From Zeugodacus cucurbitae (taxonomy: Eukaryota > Arthropoda > Insecta > Diptera > Tephritidae), in NCBI RefSeq assembly GCF_028554725.1, contig NC_071670.1:20092001-20156000 (forward strand): 64,000 nt of DNA, given 5' to 3'. Below, in pieces: positions 56,255-64,000 of this stretch. The position numbers and the translations under genes are program-made. The notes beneath the pieces are model-generated. The model was not told where the DNA came from, did no database searches, and saw only the letters and a list, made by a program, of their open reading frames with translations. Numbering within the stretch: the first letter of the stretch is position 1; each line of letters opens with the position of its first letter.

Positions 56255-59200
56255 CGACAAAAAGGTTGAAGTCTTCGCGCAGAAAGTTTCTAATTTTCTA
56301 ATTCAAATTAGAAATGTTTCTAGTTTTGCCGATGACAATGGCCGCAGTAGGGCTGCCACTAATATGTTAAATGTAAAATTATTCAAAGTTCTAACAAGTA
56401 TGACGTTATTTTGCCAGCAGAAGCGTAAAATAGCTTTGATATATCATTTATAATAACAATCGATGATTTAAAATAAATAAATCGCCTATTTTTAAATTTT
56501 TTGTATAAATAATTTCATTTTAAACTAAATATGTATCCTCTGGGTAGCCAACAGACATCCGTTTGGAGGCGAGCTAAAGTGACCGCTTATGCGGTTGTGT
56601 GTAGGGTTTGGGACCCACCACATAAAAACACCCCCGGCATCTCCCTACAGCGGCCATATAAAGGAGCCCACATTCGGTGTGGGATTCGTGGTGGGAGAGA
56701 GACTCCGTCGTCGAGTCCTGGCATTCACTCCGGTGGATGAACGTCTAGCCACAATCCGCATCAAAGCGAGTTTCTTCAACATAGAAAAGAAGGACGAAGT
56801 GATCAAAGGTACCTTCTATGAGCGCCTAGAATGTACCTATGATCGCTGCCCCCTCCACGATGTCAAAATAGTGCATGGCGATGGCGATTTAGGGTGGGTA
56901 AAGAAGGTGTCTTTGGCACAACAGTCGGAAAATTCAGCCTCCATGACGAAACATCGCCAAACGGTCTGAGGCTGATCGACTTCGCCGGGGCCCGAAATAT
57001 GATCTTCTGTAGTACTAGATTCCAGCATAAGAAAATCCATCAAGCTACTTGGCTGTCCCCGGATCGAATCACTCGCAACCAGATCGATCATGTTGTGATA
57101 GATGGTCGACATGTCCAGTGTTTTTGATGTGCGTACGCTTCGTGGTCCCAACATAGACTCGGACCACTATCTTGTAGCAGCTAAGATACGCACCCGCCTC
57201 TGTGTAGAAAACGCACACGTCAACAAACACAAGGAAGGTTCGACATCGTGAAGCTGCAATCACAACCGACAGCCGAACGATTTTCTACTCGATTTGCACT
57301 CCTGCTCTCTGAGAGCACTCATCACCATCTCGGAATAAGGGAACTGTGGGATGCCATATCAAACTTCTTACGTACAGCTGCAACCGAAACCATTGGCTTT
57401 CGGAAAAGTCAAAAAAAACAGCTGGTATGATGAGGATTGTCGTTCGGCAGTGGAGAGAAAACAGACTGCCTACCACGCAATGTTGCGATCGACCGCAACA
57501 CGAGCGGGATGGGAAAGATACCGAGAGCTGAAGAGGGAAGCGAGACGCATTTGCAGACAAAAAAGAAAGAGGCCGAAATGCGTGAGTATGAAGAGCTTGA
57601 CAAGCTCGAAAATTTTACGAAAAGATCCGGTGACTAACTGAAGGTTTCAAAACCGGAGCACACTCCTGTAGGACCCCCAGAGGTGATCTAGTTATTGATG
57701 ACCAGAGTATACTGAGTTTGTGGAGGGAACACTTCTCCAGCCTGCTGAATGGCAGTGAAAGTACAACACCAGGAGATGGCGAACCCGATTCCCCAATCGA
57801 CGACGATGGAGCAGATGTTCCATTGCCCGACCGTGAAGAAATTCGAATAGCAATTACCCGCTTGAAAAACAATAAGACGGCGGGGGCCGATGGATTGGCA
57901 AATACGGCGGCGAAGAGCTGATAAGGTGCATGCATCAGCTTCTTTGCAGAATATGGTCGGAAGAAAGCATGCCTGACGATTGGAATTTCAATGTACTCTG
58001 CCAAATACACAAAAAGGGAGACCCCACAATTTGCGCCAATTACCGTGGGATAAGCCTCCTCAACATTGAGTATTAGGTTCTGTCGAGCGTACTGTGTGAA
58101 AGACTAAAGTCCACCGTCAACAAACAGATTGGACCTTGTCAGTGTGGCTTTAGACCTGGAAAATCAACAACATACCAGATATTCACCATGCGCCAAATTT
58201 TGGAGAAGACCCATGAATATAGGATCGACACACACCATCTCTTTGTCGATTTTAAAGCTGCTTTCGACAGCACGAAAAGGAGCTACCTTTATGCCGCGAT
58301 GTCTGAATTTGGCATCCCCGCAAAACTAATACGGCTGTGTAAGCTGACGTTGAGCAACACCAAAAGCTCCGTCAGGATCGGGAAGGACCTCTCCGAGCCG
58401 TTCGATACCAGACGAGGTTTCAGACAAGGTGACTCACTCTCGTGTGATTTCTTTAACCTGATGCTGGAGAAAATAATACGAGCTGCAGAGCTAAATAGAG
58501 AAGGTACAATCTTATATAAGAGTGTACAGCTACTGGCGAACGCTGATGATATCGATATCATTGGAAACACTGATAATATCACTGGATAAGGAAGCGAAGC
58601 GTATGGGTCTGGTGGTGAACGAGGACAAGACGAAATATCTCCTGTCGCATTCGCGTCTTGGCTCCCACGTCACTGTTGACAGTCACAACTTTAAAGTTGT
58701 TGAAGTTTGTTGTCAGCCTGGAAATCCAACGCAGAATCACTATTGCCAACAGGTGCAACTATGGACCAAGTAGGCAATTGAAAAGTAAAGTCCTCTCTCG
58801 ACGAACAAAAACCAAACTCTACAAGTCTCTCATCATTCCCGTCCTACTTTACGGTGCAGAAGCGTGGACGATGTCAACATCCGATGAGACGGCACTAGGA
58901 GTTTTCGAGAGAAAGGTTTTGCGGAGATTTATGGTCCCTTAAACATTGGCAACGGCGAATACCGCTGCCGTTGGAACGATGAGCTGTATGTGTTATTCGT
59001 CGACATAGACATAGTCCAGCGAATAAAAAGACAGCGGCTACGCTGGCTTGGTCATTTTATTCGAATGGATGAAAGTGCTCCAGCTCTGAAAGTATTCGAT
59101 GCAGTATCCGCTGGTGGAAGCCGAGGAAGAGGGAGACCTCCACTCGGATGGAAGGACCAGGTGGAGAGGGACCTGGCTTCGCTTGGTATAACCAATTGGC

Positions 59201-59437
59201 GCCAAACTGCCAGAAGGAGGGATACGTGGCGCGCTGTTGTGGACTCGTCTATAACCGCGTAAGCGGTGTCCACGCCAGTCAAGAAGAAGAAGAAAGGTTT
59301 CAGTACGGCAACAATGAAATTGCTGTTTGATATGTCGCTGCCGTCTTCAAAAAGTTCAAGACGCTGGCTTCAAAGGGACATTTGTAATCAGCCGTCGCTA
59401 CGTCGTGTCGTATCATCGTCTTTGAGTTTGAGGATGT
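56255..59437. mobile_element. GTGCTGAACAC-family MITE, copy split by RTE copy H
   Basis: 56300-56531 and 59298-59437 align with the left and right parts of the intact MITE at 30530-30953 (for example ATTTTGCCAGCAGAAGCGTA, and CAATGAAATTGCTGTTTGAT). Outer ends are decayed. Confidence 0.65.
56533..59294 (+). pseudogene. RTE-type non-LTR retrotransposon, most complete copy H
   Basis: Single polyprotein of an endonuclease-reverse transcriptase, now broken. Endonuclease: RRRVLAFTPVDERLATIRIK (56705), a frameshift at ~56895, FGTTVGKFSLHDETSPNGLR, TRNQIDHVVIDGRH and GPNIDSDHYLVAAK (catalytic SDH, ~57158). Linker: WYDEDCRSAVERKQ, ERYRELKREARRIC. Reverse transcriptase: WREHFSSLLNGSES (57720), NNKTAGADGL, CGFRPGKST, FVDFKAAFDSTKR, RGFRQGDSLSCDFFNLMLEK, then NADDIDII at 58539, with Tyr of YADD changed to Asn. 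C-terminal: AEAWTMSTSDETALG, QRLRWLGHFIRMDE, WKDQVERDLASLG, then GAA tail. It resembles craniofacial-development-protein-2-like/RTE proteins. At least five frame breaks. Confidence 0.85.
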
Positions 59438-59701
59438 ATGTGTAGCCACGCGACCTAACCAACAAAAAGGCGCGACCATTAACAAAACGAAGCAGAAAGA
59501 CGGCCCAGGAAAGGATAGAAAAACTCAGTAATTAAAGAAAAACAACTAAAACAAAAACATACAAGTATCGAGTGCCCAAAATAGAATAACTATAGTGGGA
59601 GGGATCCTATATGTACACACATAGTACATACATACAAATGACATTCGTCTTCCCTCGTAAACGATTTGTGTAACAACAGCTGCGACAGGGAAATCAAAAG
59701 C
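59438..59701. other. Possible leader upstream of the 59.7-kb ORF
   Basis: A-rich and free of recognised repeats, in contrast to its left flank; could be 5' UTR and promoter. No TATA box or full initiator was identified. Confidence 0.3.
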
Positions 59702-59842
59702 ATGGAGAAAAATAAGCTAAAAATCAGGAAAGTTCAAAAATCGGCCGCCACCGCCGCCGACGATGACAAACGACTGACTGCCACAACGTGGCGCAAAACG
59801 ACGCTTTTGATAGTCATAATGATTATTTTCTATTTGTTGTAA
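59702..59842 (+). CDS. 46-codon ORF: basic N terminus plus membrane segment, possible first exon
   Basis: Opens at ATG 59702 (AAAGCATGG, adequate initiation context) and stops at TAA 59840-59842. The product begins MEKNKLKIRKVQK, passes through Ala/Asp-rich AATAADDD, then TWRKTTLLIVIMIIFYLL, a 14-17 residue hydrophobic segment after basic residues. This is the layout of a signal-anchor (type II) or tail-anchored micropeptide. A GTAATT donor candidate overlaps the stop (59839), so the ORF may be the first coding exon of a longer type II protein with an intron leaving the window. Codon use is GC-richer than the surroundings. Family not recognised. Confidence 0.4.
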   Translation: MEKNKLKIRKVQKSAATAADDDKRLTATTWRKTTLLIVIMIIFYLL

Positions 59843-60235
59843 TTGGAGGTATGAGATAATGGAACATTATAATTTGTTGACGCAGTCGCTGTCACAGCTG
59901 ACGCTGTCGCGCTGCCAGAACGCGCACGTGTCTCCCACACTGTCCGCTCCCATACAGTGAACCACGTTCGCAGAACACGTCAGCGCCACCAGTCGCCACT
60001 CCTTTCGAATAGCAAATGCCGCTACCAATAAGCATATACCCCACAAAGGAGAGAGGCTTATATTATATACATTCATACATACATACATACATATGTAAGT
60101 ACATGACATATGTATATGGACATTTGATGAGTGTGGATTTACTACTATTGCCGACCTCAACAGTGTAGCCGTATCGCAGGATTTAGTGTGAATATAATTT
60201 CGCTGCGTTTTTAAAAAGAACTGCATATAAGTAAA
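59843..60235. other. Unassigned stretch with CATA microsatellite
   Basis: GC-richer to 60010, then a CATA run at 60072-60095. Nothing else recognised. Confidence 0.35.
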
Positions 60236-60835
60236 GTCTTGTTGAAACCAAATGTCGCCGAGATCACGAGCTTCAATTTCAGACATCAAATAGTCGATTA
60301 TCATGGCGCGATAACGGTCGCAATTGACGGTTTTGTTCTCACCGGCATCATTTTTGAAGAAATCAAACCAAACCCATGTTTTTCTGGATGAAATGGCAGT
60401 TTTTGAATCTCTTCGGCTTGTTCTTCGTCCCAAATGCGCCAATTTTGCTTGTTTACATACCCATTGAGCCAGAAATGGGCCTCATCGTTGAACAGAATTT
60501 TACTCGAAAACCTCACATCTTCTTGGAACTTTTCATGAGTCCATAGACTGAAGTGATGTTGCTTGTGTACTTTCAATTTAAGATCTCGACGTAAAATACA
60601 CCAAGTCGCTCCATTCGTCAATGCTGAGATGGATGATGATGTTGCGAATATTACGCTCAGTAGGTCGATTATGTGGACCGAAACACAATCCTTACAGAAC
60701 GTGAATTTTCGTAATAAAGTTGAACAATTTATAACCGTTGTTCAGGCGTAAGTCTTTCCATGATGAAATTTCCACGACTAACGCGTGATCTGTCAAAAAA
60801 GGCTTTTGAAAAAAGTACCTCTACTTGGATCACCC
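60236..60835 (-). pseudogene. DD41D-type mariner relic, 3'-truncated
   Basis: Minus strand from the terminus GGGTGATCCAAGTAGAGG (60835). A start at 60761 (MERLTPEQRL) is soon broken by stops. LFNDEAHFWLNGYVNKQNWR (60500-60440) carries the first Asp, and DIWFQQD (~60250) the second Asp, after which it ends. It is a different, older subfamily from 55071-56010. Confidence 0.75.
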
Positions 60836-61725
60836 TTTTCATATGGACATTTTATATCACTTATACTAATATCAGTTATGTACTTTATGGTGCCTTAACA
60901 AATTTCGTATACAAACATCCGTAATTTTTGAACAAAAAATATTAATTGTATAGTAGTAGAAAACATAGTAGATAATTTCAAAAATGCCAACTTCGGCATT
61001 CATTAAAAGAAATGTTATGATTCTGCTACTTGTTTTTATTCGAAAGATGGAGAAAGCTGTCTAAAGTCGATCCCGTAAGAACAATTAATTTAATGGGACT
61101 TTCGTAGAAATATACTAATAATATATGCTATTAATTGTGAGCGACCATATCTAGAATTTTATGTGTGTTTTTTTTTTTAAATACGGTGTTTTAATATTAA
61201 CAGCTGGCAACCAGAGTACATACATACATACATACATATTGTACATATAATACCAGGCAAACAACTCAGCTGTTTTGGCGGGGACGAGTGGGTGGTTGAC
61301 GAACGAACAGAGCTTGAAATGAGCACGTACATACATACATATGTACATTTGTATCTGCAAGTAAGCACAGTGTTGCGTAAATAAAACGTAAGCATATAAA
61401 TTTATACTCATATAACTTAACCTGCATACACACTTAATATATACCCATGAGTCCATGCAAGCAAACAGAGGTACTAACTTACAAATATACACATACATAT
61501 ATATGTACATAAATATGGATATGTTATGAATGTGTTTTCTAAATATGGGCTCAAAGAAAGAAGAGTACACACTTCGCTCGTAAATATTATACCAACGACG
61601 TCAAAAAAATATTACTCAGTTATTTTTTGCATATTGCTCATAAAACCAAATAAAATTAATATACAACATACACACATATAATATGCGCTATAAAATTTAT
61701 GTAGTAAATTTAACATATTTTTAAA
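60836..61725. other. Stretch without recognised gene
   Basis: AT-rich with CATA repeats at 61215-61240, 61325-61345 and 61490-61510. The 139-codon minus-strand frame at 61151-61570 is built from these repeats (YICMYV runs) and is not supported. Confidence 0.45.
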
Positions 61726-62170
61726 TTCCATTGTTCCCCTTACTTAAATGTAAGAATCGACAAACTGCACAAATCTGCAGAGGTTTTTTACTTCTATATC
61801 CGCTAATTCGGGAGGATGCCAAAAAAGTGAGATCCAATAAAATTTTGCCTAGATCTCGCAAAGGCGGGACACACCCAACGGATATTTTAGAAAAATTATA
61901 TTTCATCCTCCTCTAAGAAGCTTCTGCAGCTAGCATTAGTTGGACTGCATGAATCCCGATGGGACAGTTAGAACTCCAATGACTAGGGAAAGATTGACCT
62001 TACTGTGTGCGAAGAGTTCCCTTGTCCTCTTGCGATTTTCTTAGGGCCAGATGGACCTAGTGACGGAACAGGTGCTAGTGACTGTTCACTTATTCCTATT
62101 CCACTGCATAACTTTGCAATTACCTGCGATTCCGCTGTGGCCATGCACCCAAACTAGTCTGATTGTGAAG
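61726..62170 (-). pseudogene. RNase H/zinc-knuckle tail of a non-LTR retrotransposon
   Basis: Minus strand. LVWVHGHSGIAGN (62160-62115) is the terminal RNase H block, followed by degraded sequence and, near 61860-61740, CPAFARSRQ-like and GSHFFGILPN segments plus LADIEVKNLCRFV, matching the usual end of I/R1-type pol proteins. Stops and frameshifts throughout. Confidence 0.6.
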
Positions 62171-63052
62171 TGGTCCAATGCAACAACAATTCATGATATA
62201 CGATAGCTAACTAACTTCATTAAGATAATAAACTTATTGCAATATTTAGGATATAAAGATTTTTCAAAATAACTAATGGAGATTAATATTTGTCAAGTGT
62301 CATTTTATCATATTCAAAAAAAATTAAATATCCATAATATTTCTTCAAATTCATTTATATTTCGATTACCTTCGTTTATATAGTGGTATTTGACAGTGAT
62401 TGTAAATGTCTCCACTGAAATGCTATTTTAGCACAATTTCAATCTTGCCATTTTAGTTATTATTTTTTAAGGGTTATGGCAACTCTCAAGAACCTGCTCA
62501 TTGGATAACATGACTCATACATACATCTATTATAAATACGTTGTGCGTTTCAATCGTTTCTTTTAGCTTCGGTGTTCACTCGACATTAATAAACCGGAAA
62601 GTAACTCTCTGTGCCGCAGTCGAGATACGAACCAAAGATTTTAATTAGATGAAGAAACATCTTAATGCCGGAATTACATGTCCAGATATTCTGCATGTAG
62701 ATCTGCACAAATTTCCACAGCTAAAATACATGCGCAGTAATTTTTGACAAGCCGATTTTCTTTTTTGTCATACATGTGCAGCATTTCTGCTGCAAAGAAA
62801 TATATAGATTCGTTGTCAGTTCTAAATTACCAGTTGATCGGGGTAAAAATTTTTCGCATAATTATGGCTTTTCCAAGTCTGCAAAGATGATATTCATATA
62901 AGAATGTCCTAAAGACACTCTTCAGAAGTTTAGAAAACATGCAACTTAAATCGAACATCGAAAGAACTCTGAAAATATGTTGGTTAACGAGGAAAAAAGC
63001 GTCTCATGATGATAAATGTAGAAGTTAAAATATGTACATATGTACATATATA
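62171..63052. other. Stretch without recognised gene
   Basis: AT-rich; no ORF, repeat terminus or RNA recognised. Confidence 0.45.
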
Positions 63053-64000
63053 CAGTGGCTCACAGCTTATTTCGTGTAAGCAACATTTTTGATAATACTG
63101 ATATGAAATTAATATTTTTTGCTCTGAACTAAATGAACGAATGATGCAATTATATTGATAATTTAGTTTTAAAAACAAAACATGTAAAAAAAAAAAAATA
63201 TTCAAATTTAATATTTTATTAAACAAAAACCAAAAACACTCATAATTCATGGGTCACAGCTTATTTCGTGTGGTATAAAAATTCTTACTAAAAAGTTATA
63301 AAAAGTAAACCAAAATAAAATTTCAATATTTTGTGGAAAAGCCTTTTTGCTCGATTACAGCTTTCATGCGGTTTTGTATTGATTCCACCAATTTTTTTGT
63401 ATAGTCTGGCGATATTTTACCCCACTCTTCCTTCACAGCCGCTTTTAGAGTTTGGACGCTAGAAATGTGGTGTTTTCTAATATTAATTTCCAGAATGTGC
63501 CATACATTTTCAATAACGTTCAAATCTGGTGACTGTGCAGGTGTTTGGACGAGGTGTGGACAATTCCAAATGAGCCAAGTTTGTACAAGACCAGATTTAT
63601 GTTTAGGGTCGTTGTCCTGGTAGAAGTGAAAAGTGTCACGTATACCCAGGTCTTCTGCACTTTGAAGCAAATTTTGCTTCAGTAACTCTAGGTACACTTC
63701 TTTATTCATAGTGGAGTCTATAAACTCCAATCGACCAACGCCTGCAGATGACATACACCCCCAAACTATTACATGACCGCCACCATGTTTTACTGTTGCG
63801 CGTAAATTTTTTGTTGGAGCTCAGTATTTGGTTTACGCCATACGTATGCTTTACCATCTGACGCAAAAAGATTAAACTTGCTCTCATCGGCGAAAATAAC
63901 CGTATTCCAAAAAGCATTGTCCTTGTTTAAATGGTCTTTTGCGAACTGTAAACGGGCTTTTTTATTTTTCTTACACAGTTTCTGGATGACATTTTTTGCC
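63053..64000 (-). pseudogene. Tc1-like (DD34E) transposon with IR/DR end, runs off window
   Basis: The terminus CAGTGGCTCACAGCTTATTT (63053) is repeated in direct orientation at 63251-63271 (GGGTCACAGCTTATTTCGTG), the IR/DR arrangement of some Tc1 families. Minus-strand transposase: KKARLQFAKDHLNKDN and VIFADESKFNLF (first Asp, ~63890), one frameshift in an A-run near 63804-63815, VKHGGGHVIVWGCMSSAG, FYQDNDPKHKS (second Asp, ~63625), QSPDLNVIENVWHILE (Glu, ~63510), and a natural stop at 63323. I count 34 residues between the second Asp and Glu, so DD34E. The DNA-binding half lies outside the window. One lesion in this part, so fairly young. Confidence 0.87.

Noticed and set aside
61151..61570. 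139-codon minus-strand frame
   Set aside because: Product is dominated by CATA-encoded MYV/YICMYV tracts; no homologous pattern.

Overview
The window is animal nuclear DNA: AT-rich, with spliced genes, CATA/TATG-rich microsatellites and a dense, layered population of transposable elements. The mix points to a higher fly: Drosophila-like short introns (55-62 bp), TCAGTT initiators, an RTE/CFDP2-type non-LTR family with many copies, Jockey-, Gypsy-, Merlin-, piggyBac-, hAT-, Helitron- and mariner-like elements, and a DD41D ('rosa'-type) mariner. A tephritid fruit fly is my best guess, but this is inference from repeat content only.

The resident genes are four MADF-BESS paralogues in the same orientation (genes 1-4 at 3775-8221, 10305-12091, 28888-30286 and 39731-47045). 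Each has a short first coding exon (the N-terminal half of the MADF domain), one phase-1 intron at the same codon, and a second exon carrying the rest of MADF, a variable acidic linker and a C-terminal BESS motif. Exon 1 is exactly 154 nt in genes 1-3 and 148 nt in gene 4. Genes 1-3 also share several hundred bases of promoter and a conserved intronic block; gene 4 is the divergent, probably older, member. MADF-BESS proteins are generally sequence-specific DNA-binding transcription regulators, so this looks like a lineage-specific expanded regulator array.

Two further coding candidates have no family name I trust: a three-exon, 100-aa gene on the minus strand at 27116-27531 with correct splice sites and a poly(A) signal, and a 46-codon basic-plus-hydrophobic ORF at 59702-59842 that may be the first exon of a type II membrane protein.

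Almost everything else is mobile DNA. Layout: 1-385 long-TIR MITE; 543-973 repeat/RTE scraps; gene 1, whose 3.7 kb intron carries a spliced Merlin transposase relic; gene 2, with a 1.1 kb TIR element in its promoter and a MITE in its intron; 12.3-20.1 kb RTE fragments, MITEs, mariner and a 1.15 kb interspersed repeat (here called the GTTCGGGTG repeat); 20.4-24.0 kb Helitrons, a Ty3/Gypsy integrase relic and RTE; 24.2-26.8 kb a piggyBac split by the GTTCGGGTG repeat, itself carrying an RTE fragment; gene 3; 30.4-38.5 kb a five-level nest inside a Jockey copy, where an hAT-like element interrupts the reverse-transcriptase FADD motif; gene 4, whose 6.6 kb intron contains a solo LTR with a verifiable empty site, a pair of inverted MITEs and a duplicate of the gene 2 promoter element; a mariner whose left end is triplicated in tandem (47640-47940); sparse AT-rich sequence to 54.1 kb; an hAT MITE with perfect 8-bp TSD, a DD41D mariner and the most complete RTE copy (56533-59294) sitting in a MITE; then a second DD41D relic, an RNase H tail of a non-LTR element and a Tc1-like DD34E element running off the window end. 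Comparing duplicate copies inside the window gives empty sites and relative ages for several insertions.
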